53,493 bases of DNA from Lachnospiraceae bacterium (GCA_017465095.1 JAFTWX010000090.1:1-53493); one strand, 5' to 3'. Shown: positions 16,313 through 25,707, counted from the stretch's first letter. Notes: a model not told the origin generated them from the sequence alone. Translations and numbers: made by a program.

Positions 16313-17071
16313 TTAGGCATTCTGCCATTTATTTCTGTTTACTTTGCGCACACTTCTGATGACTACTCCATCAGCAGTTCCGCCGTTTGCCGCTTCATAA
16401 GCCGCGATTGCTGCAGAGATAACTGCAATCAGTTCTGTATCGTCCGCTTCTTCTGCTGCAACGATCTGAGCAATTGTGTTATCTACAGATTTTTCTGTTT
16501 CTGACACTTTTTCTTTTTTCGCAAATAATGCCTGAATTTTCGGAATCAATGAGAAACATGAAATAATCAAACTGATCAAGATTAAGACAATGAACACGGT
16601 TCCCATACCGAGAAGGGTATTGAGGGCTGCGTTTGTCATCTTCTCTCCCATCGTGTAATTTACGTTTACAACCATGGAATTGATCATATATTCTTTGGAA
16701 TTATAAATAAGTTCCACATCGGCCGTTCTCGGGTTTCCGTTCGGATCGAGCGCAGAACCTGTGATTGCTGTATTAACAACAACCTCATCTCCGTCGATTT
16801 TCACCTCATGTCCGGTCGTTTCTACATAACTGCCTAACTCTTCCATACCGCTTTTCCAGCTGTCGAAGATCGGTGCAAGTGATTCATCGTATGCAACATA
16901 CTCTGCTTCCGCACCCTGATTAACGACTTCCATCACCTGACTGATATAAGAATCAGCAACCTGAACCGCTGCCAATTCTTCCTCTGTCATAACGGAAGCC
17001 TCTTCATTTCCACATGCTGTCAGTCCGAAAAGACAGGCAATCATACCTAATACTAATACTATTTTCATCAT
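16313..17071 (-). CDS. Lipoprotein fused to an OadG-type gamma subunit
   Basis: This 252-residue protein starts with a lipoprotein signal ending in LTAC-GN near residue 20 and has an extracytoplasmic domain (residues 22-150) that looks like small secreted DUF3887/NTF2-type domains. A membrane helix follows (GMGTVFIVLILISLIISCF, about residues 165-185) and then a charged cytoplasmic tail rich in Glu and Ala. The helix and tail match OadG, the small gamma subunit that assembles oxaloacetate decarboxylase. Family gamma subunits are usually about 80-120 residues without the outer domain. Start at 17071 follows AAAGGA; the longer frame to 17185 overlaps the upstream gene. The role of the outer domain is unknown. 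Confidence 0.8.
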   Translation of the reverse strand: MMKIVLVLGMIACLFGLTACGNEEASVMTEEELAAVQVADSYISQVMEVVNQGAEAEYVAYDESLAPIFDSWKSGMEELGSYVETTGHEVKIDGDEVVVNTAITGSALDPNGNPRTADVELIYNSKEYMINSMVVNVNYTMGEKMTNAALNTLLGMGTVFIVLILISLIISCFSLIPKIQALFAKKEKVSETEKSVDNTIAQIVAAEEADDTELIAVISAAIAAYEAANGGTADGVVIRSVRKVNRNKWQNA

Positions 17072-17090
17072 ATTAAGTACATCCTTTCTC

Positions 17091-18521
17091 TTAAACTGTA
17101 CCATGCTTTTTAGCCGGGCGGTCTTCCCTTTTTGCGAACAGCATCTCAAATGCGCCAACCACATACTTACGTGTGTCTGCTGCATCGATTACCTGATCTA
17201 CATATCCTCTCTTAGCAGCGCCTGTTGCACTTGTCTGAAGTGCTGCGTACTCTGCTGCTTTTTCTTTGATTACATCAGCACCTTCTCCGCTGTACATAAT
17301 CTGTGCTGCATCATTTGCGTTCATAGCACCGATTTCAGCGTTTGACCATGCGATTGTAAGGTCAGCACCGATTGCTTTTGAGTTCATTGCGATTGCTGCT
17401 GTTCCGAGAGCTTTTCCGACTACTACGTTTACTTTCGGAACGGTTGCGTTTGCAAATGCATATGTAAGCTTAGCTACCGCTTTTGCAATTTTCTTCTCAC
17501 AGCATGTACATGCTGCATATCCCTTTACATTTGTAAGAGAAAGAACCGGAATGTTAAACGCATCACAGAATGTAATAAATTCTGCTGCTTTTGCACATCC
17601 GTTCGGAGTAAGAACAGCGTCAAGCTTCTCAGCTACTTTTCCGTCCTCACCGATCACTTCGCTGCGGTTAGCCACACAACCAACAGTAGATCCGTTTAAG
17701 CGGATGAAACCTGTTACCATATCTTTTGCGTATGCTTCTTTCACTTCGAAGAATACGTTGTCATCTGCGATTTCAGACAATGCAATGCTTGTGTCTCCTG
17801 CACATGCAGCAAGGTTTGCACTTGCTCTGTTGAGATCATCTGTGCAGTCTTCATAAGACATGTCATCTTCATTGTTTGCAGGGAGCATAGAAACGAGTGC
17901 TCTGATCTGTGCGCAGATATCTGCCTCATCGGCAACCACATCTACAAGACCGGCTTCAGCGCTCTGGAAATCAGCTGCTGCTGTGTCACATTTCTCTGCG
18001 TAGTTTCCGTCTAATGCATTCGGAGAATTTACAAATAATTTTGCATTCTTTCCTTCCATAAATGTGAAATCTGTAAGCGCCGGAATCAGGGCAAGTCCAC
18101 CGCCACAGTTGCCGAATACAGCTGTGATCTGCGGAATCACACCGGAAGCCAGTGTCTGTTTCATGTAGATTTCACCGAAGGCGTTCATAGCATCTGTCGC
18201 CTCCTGAAGTCTAAGTCCGGCTGAATCGATAAGACCGATGACAGGTGCTCCTGTCTTAAGAGCCAGATCATAGAGGTTTGCAATCTTTTTGGCATGCATT
18301 TCGCCGACACTTCCGTTCATCACGGATGCATCCTGGCTGTAAACATACACAAGATTACCTTCGATTACTCCGTAGCCGGTAACAACACCGTCAGAAGGAG
18401 TCTCAGTTGGTTTCATATTGAAATCTGTTGCTCTGGCAGTAACCATAGCCCCGATTTCAACGAAACTGTTGTCGTCGAGTAAAGCTGCAATTCTTTGACT
18501 CGCTTTTGAAGAATTACTCAT
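17091..18521 (-). CDS. Acyl-CoA carboxyltransferase, MmdA/PccB-like
   Basis: This 476-residue protein belongs to the two-domain (crotonase-fold) carboxyltransferases that move CO2 between biotin and an acyl-CoA. GGGLALIPALTDFTFM near residue 137 and GKALGTAAIAMNSKAIGAD near residue 372, followed by AWSNAEIGAMNANDAAQI, are the two oxyanion-hole regions. It is shorter than methylmalonyl-CoA decarboxylase alpha (about 510 residues) and carries a less usual GGG instead of GGAVYS in the first motif, so the acyl-CoA substrate cannot be assigned. It opens the operon; GGAGGT lies seven bases before the ATG at 18521. Confidence 0.85.
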   Translation of the reverse strand: MSNSSKASQRIAALLDDNSFVEIGAMVTARATDFNMKPTETPSDGVVTGYGVIEGNLVYVYSQDASVMNGSVGEMHAKKIANLYDLALKTGAPVIGLIDSAGLRLQEATDAMNAFGEIYMKQTLASGVIPQITAVFGNCGGGLALIPALTDFTFMEGKNAKLFVNSPNALDGNYAEKCDTAAADFQSAEAGLVDVVADEADICAQIRALVSMLPANNEDDMSYEDCTDDLNRASANLAACAGDTSIALSEIADDNVFFEVKEAYAKDMVTGFIRLNGSTVGCVANRSEVIGEDGKVAEKLDAVLTPNGCAKAAEFITFCDAFNIPVLSLTNVKGYAACTCCEKKIAKAVAKLTYAFANATVPKVNVVVGKALGTAAIAMNSKAIGADLTIAWSNAEIGAMNANDAAQIMYSGEGADVIKEKAAEYAALQTSATGAAKRGYVDQVIDAADTRKYVVGAFEMLFAKREDRPAKKHGTV

Positions 18522-18570
18522 GTTTTGGACCTCCATTTTATATTAATTTATGAATAACTAGATTATGTAT

Positions 18571-18585
18571 GGGCATAGTTTGCCC
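18571..18585. promoter_or_regulatory. Inverted repeat upstream of the decarboxylase operon
   Basis: GGGCA-TAGTT-TGCCC lies 50 bases before the first start codon of the operon. It has no T run on either side, so it may be an operator rather than a terminator. No clear promoter hexamers are visible in the 79-base gap. Confidence 0.3.
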
Positions 18586-18600
18586 GCACACCACATTCGT

Positions 18601-19788
18601 TTAAAAGTATATCATAAAAATCTGACGCAGACAATAGAAATATGTACGTAATTCAACGGATTCTGTCGTCTTTATTTCGTACTTTTTATACAGCTTATCA
18701 TTGACAAAATAGCACTTGTAGCCCACCACTGTCCCTTTCTGAACCGGTGCCCTCATCTTGTCTTTCAAAATATTCTTTACCGAAACTTTGTCGTCTTTTG
18801 TCAAAAGTAAGGTCAGTTCTTCCTCTTTTTCTTTGTCCGCTGCAATTGTTACTTTATCTTTTATCCCCTCCTCCACTTCAATCGGTGTATACGTTCCTCT
18901 CTTCGTAATATTACTGATTTCATAATTCTCCAGTCCATACTTCATCAGTTTCTTTGTATCCGACCATTTCCAGCTTTTATTCGGCGGCCATCCGCTTGCC
19001 AGCACAACCGAAACAAATCTTTTTCCATCCTTCTCCAGCGCTCCCACAAAGCAATACCCTGCATCTGCCGTGAAACCGGTCTTGATTCCGATGGCGCCGT
19101 CCATCATCCCAAGGAAAAGATCCGCATTATATATTTGAAAATTTCTCCCCTGTGTCAGTTCCGAAAAGGAATACTGCGGGGTTGCAATAATCTCACGGAA
19201 CGTATCGTTCTTTATTGCATAGGACGCAATCAATCCCATGTCATACGCTGTGCTGGCATGGACTTTCCCGTCCTGCTCCGCATCCAATCCGTTCGGTGTA
19301 ATAAAGTTGGTATTTCTGCATCCCAGCTCCGCAGCTTTGCGGTTCATCCGCTCCGCAAACACCTGCACATCACCATCGATATGCTCGGCTATGGCAACTG
19401 CCGTATCATTGTGGGACTTCAGCATCAGTGAGTACAGCAAATCTTCCAGATAATATTCCTCCCCCTCGGACATTCCAAGGTGTACCTTCGGCATTCTCGC
19501 CGCATAGGCGGTCACCTTCACTTTTTCCTTTCCGCCCTCCGGACAACCTTCCATATATTCCAGCGCCAGGATGCATGTCATGATTTTGGTTGTGGACGCC
19601 ATGGGCATCACCTGATACCCGTTTTCCTCATATAAAACACGCCCGTTTGACGCATCCATAAGAAGCGCCGAGCGGGCGTATAACGACAATTCCTCTGCCT
19701 GTACATATTCTGCGTTGTACGAAAATACACAGACAAACACAAAACAAACAAGCATCATAACTGCAACGTATTCTTTTATAAATTTCAT
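18601..19788 (-). CDS. D-alanyl-D-alanine carboxypeptidase (PBP5/DacF family)
   Basis: The enzyme trims the terminal D-Ala of peptidoglycan stem peptides outside the membrane. The 395-residue protein has a signal peptide (residues 1-31) and the three serine-peptidase motifs: MASTTKIMT near residue 63 (SxxK), LKSHNDTAV near residue 120 (SxN) and IKTGFTADAGY near residue 223 (KTG). The C-terminal part resembles the beta-rich PBP5 stalk. It follows the transglutaminase/LRR gene by 62 bases. A second member of the family lies at 24407-25642. Confidence 0.92.
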   Translation of the reverse strand: MKFIKEYVAVMMLVCFVFVCVFSYNAEYVQAEELSLYARSALLMDASNGRVLYEENGYQVMPMASTTKIMTCILALEYMEGCPEGGKEKVKVTAYAARMPKVHLGMSEGEEYYLEDLLYSLMLKSHNDTAVAIAEHIDGDVQVFAERMNRKAAELGCRNTNFITPNGLDAEQDGKVHASTAYDMGLIASYAIKNDTFREIIATPQYSFSELTQGRNFQIYNADLFLGMMDGAIGIKTGFTADAGYCFVGALEKDGKRFVSVVLASGWPPNKSWKWSDTKKLMKYGLENYEISNITKRGTYTPIEVEEGIKDKVTIAADKEKEEELTLLLTKDDKVSVKNILKDKMRAPVQKGTVVGYKCYFVNDKLYKKYEIKTTESVELRTYFYCLRQIFMIYF

Positions 19789-19850
19789 AAGATCCGCACT
19801 TCCTCATATATTCTGTCTCTTTATCATATGAGAAAAAGCAGTCTCACATT

Positions 19851-22154
19851 CTATTTCTTGATTTTTACGGAACTCTTCTGTCCTTTTCCTTTGAATACCT
19901 TTTTGTATTTCTTCAGTTTAGAAGACGGCACGCGAATCACGGCCTTTGATGATATTCCGGACAAAGCCTTCTTTCCGACCTTTTTCAGTTTTTTCGTCTT
20001 GACCACAATGTTGGTAAGTTTTTTTGCTTTATAGAAAGCCTTGCTTCCGATTTTGGTCACATTGGAACCAATAGACACGGTTTTTACTTTTTTATTTCCT
20101 TTCAGGGCATTAGAAGCAATCTGGGTCACCTTATATTCCAGTCCGTCAATCTTCACCGTGGCAGGAATCAAAACAACGGTCAGCTTTTTGTTTGTCACAC
20201 CGGCAAAAGCAACCTCTTTTGCACCGGCTGTGGACTTGAGAACTTTGTACTTATATTCATCCACCACATATGTCGCACCCTTTTTCGGCAACATCAGATT
20301 TGCCGCCACCGACATTTCCCCGCTCTTTGCAATTTCTTTCCCGTTTTGAATCGCAAAAATCTGGTATGTATATGTCGCTCCCGGTTTCACCTCATCCGCA
20401 AAGGCAGTCGCCGCTGTGCTTCCGACGCAGCAATACGGCTGGGAACCGCTCTTGCGCATCACGAGATAATCGGTTGCGCCGGCGTATGCGTTCCACGTGA
20501 GATTTACTGCGTTGTTTTTTGTCTGGCGGACAGTCAGTCCGCTTATCGCTCCGCAGTCTACCATAGCTACACCGTTTCTTCCCATTCCGACATAGCGCAC
20601 ACGGTTCGCCGTATCAATTACAACAACCATACTGACAGCTCCCGCCGGGTATCCTGCCTTTGCCGCGTACTGATTGCGATAAGCAAGGGCAGTCGTATAA
20701 TCTGAACAGTATTTAAAGGCCGCCGGTGTCTGTGTCATATTTTTGTAAGCCGCCATCATCTTCTCCGGCGTCAGAGAATCATCGGTTGCATATCCGCTGG
20801 ATATGTCAGCTACAATCGCTTCATATTTTCCCGCTTTCACAGAAGGCAATGCATAGAAATTTTTAAGCATGGTCACCGAACCGGACTCATATCCATTGAG
20901 GAAAAGAATAATTTTTTCTTTCCCGTTTGCCGCCAAAGAGCATGTAGAGCCATCCGTCATCCGCAAAGCACCGGATACGTTAGCCACATTCGTCATCGGA
21001 ACAGAAACCCTCTCCTCCGGAAGAATGTACGAAACCTTCGCCGTCGGGAATTCCTTTTCAAACTCCGCATTGACATGTCTGCGATTTCTTTGATGACCGA
21101 CAAAATCTGTCATGTTTTTCAAGAAATATACGTGGGTCGGTGTATCCGCATCATCCCATGTCGCATCCACGTTATAATAATAATTTCCAATCTTTACGAT
21201 GTTCCATCCGTGACTCGGATTCCCGTTTTCATAATCATTTCCGCAAATGACACGGGCACTGATACCGACTTCCTCACACAGGCGGTAGAACAAGGTGGCA
21301 TATGCCTGACACACGGCATAGCCGTCTGCCAGCGCCGCATAGGCTGTATACATATAATTGTAATTCTGATTTGTCTCGTAATGATAAGTATCGTACTGCA
21401 CAATACTCATGATATAGTCATAAATCGCACGCACCTTCTGATAATCGTTGAGCGAAGCTGAACGCAAATTCAGCTGATTTATGATTGCATTGACACGTCC
21501 GGTTACATAGGCCTCTTCCTCCGCCGTTGTCCGGTATCCCAAAAGAAGCGTCACTGTGTATGTGCCGTCTTTATTTTTGTCGATACCGTTTCTTTTCGGC
21601 ACTCCGTAATATGCCATATGCCAATACATATAATCGCCTTCGATCGGCGCACCGTCTATATCATATGCAAATGCCTTTGCCATTATTTCCGAAATATTTT
21701 TGTTGAGAGCGGATTTGGAGGACACTATACGGATACTGCATTCTTCTGCACGCTTCAAAATTTTGCTGCGCAGGTAAGCTGCTGCATCTTCCTGTGTGGC
21801 ATAGGTCGCGCCTTCCGGCTGAATCACTTCCGCATTTCCGGACACCGAAATGCCATTCGCAGATACCGTTTCTGTCACATCCTGCTTCATACACAGTTCA
21901 CTGTTCATTTTTTCGACAGATGCTGCAATATCTTTATCCGACACACCCATCTGCTGCATTTCTTCTTCCGATATGTAAGAAGCCTCTACCCCGGCCTCCG
22001 AAATATCAATCCCCTGCATACCGGATGCTGTCGTCTCCTCCGGTGAGAGCACATCTTTAAAACTGTTATTGCCTGCCATGACCGGAATTACGCTCTGCAA
22101 GCAAAGTACCGCCACCATAACAAACAGAACTACTCTTTTACACATTTTTTTCAT
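19851..22154 (-). CDS. Secreted transglutaminase-like protein with C-terminal LRR_5
   Basis: This 767-residue protein has a signal peptide (residues 1-26, VVLFVMVAVLCLQSVIPVMA). A transglutaminase-like core follows near residues 250-360: GYAVCQAYATLFYRLCEEVG gives the Cys, PSHGWNIVKIG the His and YYNVDATWDD the Asp of the Cys-His-Asp triad. A fibronectin-like segment comes near residues 575-640. The end holds two BspA-type leucine-rich repeats (IASNALKGNKKVKTVSIG, IGSKAFYKAKKLTNIVV) and a lysine-rich tail. Such proteins may crosslink or cleave surface proteins or peptidoglycan. Start at 22154 follows GAGGTG. It lies 13 bases after scpB. Confidence 0.85.
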   Translation of the reverse strand: MKKMCKRVVLFVMVAVLCLQSVIPVMAGNNSFKDVLSPEETTASGMQGIDISEAGVEASYISEEEMQQMGVSDKDIAASVEKMNSELCMKQDVTETVSANGISVSGNAEVIQPEGATYATQEDAAAYLRSKILKRAEECSIRIVSSKSALNKNISEIMAKAFAYDIDGAPIEGDYMYWHMAYYGVPKRNGIDKNKDGTYTVTLLLGYRTTAEEEAYVTGRVNAIINQLNLRSASLNDYQKVRAIYDYIMSIVQYDTYHYETNQNYNYMYTAYAALADGYAVCQAYATLFYRLCEEVGISARVICGNDYENGNPSHGWNIVKIGNYYYNVDATWDDADTPTHVYFLKNMTDFVGHQRNRRHVNAEFEKEFPTAKVSYILPEERVSVPMTNVANVSGALRMTDGSTCSLAANGKEKIILFLNGYESGSVTMLKNFYALPSVKAGKYEAIVADISSGYATDDSLTPEKMMAAYKNMTQTPAAFKYCSDYTTALAYRNQYAAKAGYPAGAVSMVVVIDTANRVRYVGMGRNGVAMVDCGAISGLTVRQTKNNAVNLTWNAYAGATDYLVMRKSGSQPYCCVGSTAATAFADEVKPGATYTYQIFAIQNGKEIAKSGEMSVAANLMLPKKGATYVVDEYKYKVLKSTAGAKEVAFAGVTNKKLTVVLIPATVKIDGLEYKVTQIASNALKGNKKVKTVSIGSNVTKIGSKAFYKAKKLTNIVVKTKKLKKVGKKALSGISSKAVIRVPSSKLKKYKKVFKGKGQKSSVKIKK

Positions 22155-22167
22155 ATTTTTCACCTCG

Positions 22168-22737
22168 TTATATATCCAGCGTAAGCTGTATTTCTTTTTC
22201 CGCTTCTTCTCTGAACTGGGCAATACGGTCTGCGTTTAACTCCGGAAGTTCTGTCAGACTCTTCACACCGAAGCTGCGCAAAAACTGCTCTGTTGTTCCG
22301 AACAAAATCGGGCGTCCCGGTGCGTCCAATCTTCCCACTTCGGTAATCAGTTCAAAATCCAGCAAGCGGTTGACCGAATGTTCACAGCTGACGCCGCGAA
22401 TCTTGTCAATCTCTACTTTGGTTACCGGCTGCTTGTATGCAATAATGGAAAGCGTTTCCAAAAGCGCATCCGTAAGCACATATTTGCGCGGCGTTTTGGC
22501 GATTTTGATCAGATAATCGTAATAGTCCGGGCTGCTGCACATCTGGTATGCATTTTCCAGTTCTGTAATAGTAATCCCGCGTCCTGCTTCCTCGTATTCT
22601 TTCTGAAGTTCACCGAGCAGACGCTTTGTCGTCTTTACATCCGCTTCAATCACTTCCGCAAGTTTGCCGACTTCCACGGAATCGCCCATGGTAAAAAGAA
22701 CCGACTCCAGCACGGCTTTCTGTTTTTTCTCGTCCAT
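22168..22737 (-). CDS. scpB: Segregation and condensation protein B
   Basis: ScpB is the winged-helix dimer subunit of the SMC-ScpAB condensin that compacts and segregates the chromosome. The 189-residue protein shows ESVLFTMGDSVEVGKLAEV near residue 10, LTDALLETLSIIAYKQPVTK near residue 98 and IDKIRGVSCEHSVNRLL near residue 120, all characteristic. The start codon follows scpA by one base, and its AAAGGAT site lies in the scpA end, so translation is coupled. Length is normal. Confidence 0.95.
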   Translation of the reverse strand: MDEKKQKAVLESVLFTMGDSVEVGKLAEVIEADVKTTKRLLGELQKEYEEAGRGITITELENAYQMCSSPDYYDYLIKIAKTPRKYVLTDALLETLSIIAYKQPVTKVEIDKIRGVSCEHSVNRLLDFELITEVGRLDAPGRPILFGTTEQFLRSFGVKSLTELPELNADRIAQFREEAEKEIQLTLDI

Positions 22738-22738
22738 C

Positions 22739-23488
22739 TTATTCTGTATCCTTTCTGGTTATCTCAATATCATCGAAGGTATGCTCCTGGCGGATGTCAA
22801 TCTTTCCGACTTTCATCAGCTCCAGCACGACCAAAAACGTCACAATCACTTCCGCTTTGGAATTCTGTTTTTCCAAAAGATCCCGGAACGAAAGCTTTTT
22901 ATGGTCTAAAATATAGCTTTCTATGTATCTGGTCTTGACCTCCATGTCAATCTCTTCTTTTTCAATTTTGCCGAAGCTTGCGCGAATCGGGTCAATCTTA
23001 TCCTCCTGTCTTTTCATGACAGATTCAAAAATTTCCTGAAGCTTGACCAAATTCATGTCACCAAGCAACTGCTCATAATCCACCGGCGGACGGTATTGTT
23101 CAATCTCCTCCGGCATCGTCGGTTTTTTGTAGAAATTTTTCACCGCATCGATATGCCTGTCCTTCAGCTCAAAAGACATATACTTGTACATCTTATACTC
23201 CAAAAGTTTCTGTACAAGCTCTGCTCTCGGATCTTCCTCCTCGCCCTCCTCGTTGACTTCCTTCGGAAGGAGCATGCGACATTTGATATCAATCAATGTA
23301 GCCGCCATAACGAGAAATTCGCTCATAACATTCATATCATCCGTTTCCATTTGCCGGATGTATTCCAGATATTGCTCCGTAATCAAAACAATCGGAATAT
23401 CGTAAATATCCACTTTATTTTTCTCAATCAGATGCAAAAGCAGGTCCAAAGGTCCTTCAAACACCTGCAATTTTACTTCCAGTGCCAT
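22739..23488 (-). CDS. scpA: Segregation and condensation protein A
   Basis: ScpA is the kleisin that bridges the two SMC heads. The 249-residue protein opens with the family signature VFEGPLDLLLHLIEKNKVDIYD (landmark residues FEGPLDLLLHLI), has LVMAATLIDIKCRMLLP near residue 58 and ends with the winged-helix FLVVLELMKVGKIDIRQEHTF. It follows the metallophosphoesterase gene by 13 bases with GAGAGGC before the ATG. Confidence 0.95.
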   Translation of the reverse strand: MALEVKLQVFEGPLDLLLHLIEKNKVDIYDIPIVLITEQYLEYIRQMETDDMNVMSEFLVMAATLIDIKCRMLLPKEVNEEGEEEDPRAELVQKLLEYKMYKYMSFELKDRHIDAVKNFYKKPTMPEEIEQYRPPVDYEQLLGDMNLVKLQEIFESVMKRQEDKIDPIRASFGKIEKEEIDMEVKTRYIESYILDHKKLSFRDLLEKQNSKAEVIVTFLVVLELMKVGKIDIRQEHTFDDIEITRKDTE

Positions 23489-23501
23489 AATAATGCCTCT
23501 C

Positions 23502-24356
23502 TCATCTTTCTTTTTTGATCACAACACTAACCAGCTCCGCCGGATTAAACAAACGAAGTGGTATGGTATGTGCTCCGAGCCCTCGGCTCACAATCATCGC
23601 CTGTTTTCCCTTGCAAAACAGTCCTCCGTCATACTTCGGAAACAGGCGGAAATTGGTCGCAATCACTCCGCCCACATACGGAATTCTCACAACACCGCCA
23701 TGGACATGTCCGCTGAGAACAAGATCCGCTCCCCACGAAACATACTGTTCAAAATAATCCGGATTATGTGCCAGAAGAATCGTATAAGTCTCCCCGTTTT
23801 TCTGCGGAAGAATCTGCGGCAAATAATCCTCCGGCATCACAACCCGTTCAAATCTCTTATAAAATCGTTTATCAATCTCGCATCCCACTACTTCAATTCC
23901 GTGGTCTGCATCCTCCGCCTTTGCATTGACAAGACGTTTTATTCCGATTTCACTCAGAAGCTTCTCATACAAAGGCCCCATCTCACCGTAGGTGTCCGGA
24001 TAAAGTCCGAGCCTTTGCTCATGATTTCCGTTGGCATAATACACCGGATACTTCTCTGCCAATGTGCGCACAAAGCGCGCAGCCGCTGTCACATCTTTCC
24101 CCGGCGTCGCCGTCAGAATATCTCCGCCGATCAAAATCGCCTCCGGACATTTTTTATCAATGGCCGCAAGAAGTTTTTCATTGTCTTTCCCGTACTGCTT
24201 ATTGTGCAGATCGGAAAGAAACAAAAAATGAAAATCTTTTTTTATCTTGGGACTTTCTATCTCATAATCCACAACGCAAAACCGGTTGGAATCGTATATT
24301 ATCAAACCTGCCAGCACAAGAGCCAAAGCGGCAAGCACTGTTATCAATATCTGCAT
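23502..24356 (-). CDS. Membrane-anchored metallophosphoesterase
   Basis: This 284-residue protein has an N-terminal membrane anchor (residues 3-21) and a calcineurin-like phosphoesterase domain with all metal motifs: LSDLHNKQYG near residue 48 (DxH), ILIGGDIL near residue 75 (GD), YYANGNHEQR near residue 107 (GNHE), AHNPDYF near residue 198 (H) and LSGHVHGG near residue 213 (GHxH). The domain resembles YkuE-type enzymes. The substrate could be a lipid-linked pyrophosphate or phospholipid; nothing in the sequence decides this. It precedes scpA in the same operon. Confidence 0.88.
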   Translation of the reverse strand: MQILITVLAALALVLAGLIIYDSNRFCVVDYEIESPKIKKDFHFLFLSDLHNKQYGKDNEKLLAAIDKKCPEAILIGGDILTATPGKDVTAAARFVRTLAEKYPVYYANGNHEQRLGLYPDTYGEMGPLYEKLLSEIGIKRLVNAKAEDADHGIEVVGCEIDKRFYKRFERVVMPEDYLPQILPQKNGETYTILLAHNPDYFEQYVSWGADLVLSGHVHGGVVRIPYVGGVIATNFRLFPKYDGGLFCKGKQAMIVSRGLGAHTIPLRLFNPAELVSVVIKKER

Positions 24357-24406
24357 CGTTTTTCCTTTCGGGCATAGTTTCTCTTATCATACCAAAAAAA
24401 TCCGAT

Positions 24407-25642
24407 TTATAAAAGCATCTTATGCCATACTTTTTTTAAATAATCTTTGTATTCCGCTTTCTCCACGGAAGAAAAGAACACAATATTATTTCTTCCCAAT
24501 TCTTCTTCCCCTATGTAATATACTGCAACACCGGCCTGTTCCCCTTCTGCGACCGGTGCCTTTACCGACTGCGGAAGCACAATTTTTCTTTCTACAGCAC
24601 TCATATCCCGCCCTTTTGTATCCAGATATGAGAATTTTTCATTTAAACCGACAGACACCTGCTGCTCCACGCCGCCGACAACTTCCAAGTCGTCCACTTT
24701 CCCCAGCTCATTGTCCGTATAAAGTGCACTGATATCAAATCCATACTCCAAAAGCTGTTTCGCCTCCGCAAAACGCACCTTATAATCCGGCGCCGCCATC
24801 ACAACAGCAATCATGGAAATTCCGTCCTTCTCAGCCGTTGCACTGAAACAATATTTTGCCTTGCTTGTGGAACCGGTTTTCAGTCCGGTCGTATATTCGT
24901 ATTGTTTGAGCAATTTATTGGTACTGGAAAGCGTGAATGTGCTGGTTCCTTTTGCCGTCACATGCTCGATGTCTTCCATCCATATCCCGGTATAGTCAAA
25001 CACCTGCGGATACTTTACAATCAACTCCCGCGACATAAGTGCCACATCCCTTGCACTTGTATAGTGCCCGTCATCGTCGGACAAACCGCAGCAATCAAGA
25101 AAATGCGTATTTTCCATCCCCAGTTCCTTCGCCTTCTGATTCATTCGTTCCACAAACGCTTCCTCACTTCCGGCAATCTTCTCTGCCATAGCCACAGAAG
25201 CATCGTTTCCGGAAGCAACCGCAATGCACTTTAGCATCGTATCTACCGTCTGCACTTCCCCCTCTTCCAAAAACACTTGTGAACCGCCCATGGATTTGGC
25301 ATGTGCACTGGTTATCACCTCGTCCTCCGGTTTCAATGTTCCCTTCTCCAATTCTTCGAAGATAAGAAGCATGGTCATAATCTTTGTAATACTTGCCGGA
25401 CTTTTCTCCTCTGTCATATTTTTTTCATAAATAATCCGGCCGGTGGAAGCCTCCATAAGAACTGCACTTTCCGATTGCAGCTGCAGGTTTGCCATCTGCT
25501 CCGCACTTTCCCCCGCTTCCTGCTTTGGCGGAGTAACTTCTGTCGCCGACGCACAGACAGACGCCCCTACCGCCGTCACGAAAAAGATGCAAGAAAAAAG
25601 CAGACATGACATCTGCTTTTTCAGTTGATTCAACCAATCCAT
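24407..25642 (-). CDS. D-alanyl-D-alanine carboxypeptidase (DacF-like)
   Basis: A second PBP5-family enzyme, 411 residues. A signal peptide spans residues 12-32. Motifs are SPASITKIMTM near residue 82 (SxxK), VASGNDASVAMAE near residue 143 (SxN) and GLKTGSTSKAKYC near residue 255 (KTG). A hydrophobic stretch is absent after the C-terminal stalk, but the last 15 residues are amphipathic (YKDYLKKVWHKMLL) and may attach the protein to the membrane as in PBP5. It begins the group that runs to metallophosphoesterase and scpAB. Confidence 0.92.
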   Translation of the reverse strand: MDWLNQLKKQMSCLLFSCIFFVTAVGASVCASATEVTPPKQEAGESAEQMANLQLQSESAVLMEASTGRIIYEKNMTEEKSPASITKIMTMLLIFEELEKGTLKPEDEVITSAHAKSMGGSQVFLEEGEVQTVDTMLKCIAVASGNDASVAMAEKIAGSEEAFVERMNQKAKELGMENTHFLDCCGLSDDDGHYTSARDVALMSRELIVKYPQVFDYTGIWMEDIEHVTAKGTSTFTLSSTNKLLKQYEYTTGLKTGSTSKAKYCFSATAEKDGISMIAVVMAAPDYKVRFAEAKQLLEYGFDISALYTDNELGKVDDLEVVGGVEQQVSVGLNEKFSYLDTKGRDMSAVERKIVLPQSVKAPVAEGEQAGVAVYYIGEEELGRNNIVFFSSVEKAEYKDYLKKVWHKMLL

Positions 25643-25690
25643 ATATACCTCTGCTATTTCTTTGTATTAGTTTACGTCTCAGAGGTTTTT

Positions 25691-25696
25691 ATTATA
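25691..25696 (-). promoter_or_regulatory. Possible -10 element upstream of dacF-like gene
   Basis: TATAAT on the minus strand lies in the 65-base gap between the cytidylate-kinase-like gene and the carboxypeptidase gene. A -35 at the right distance is poor (A/T only), so this is a weak call. Confidence 0.35.
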
Positions 25697-25707
25697 ACTT
25701 GAAAATG

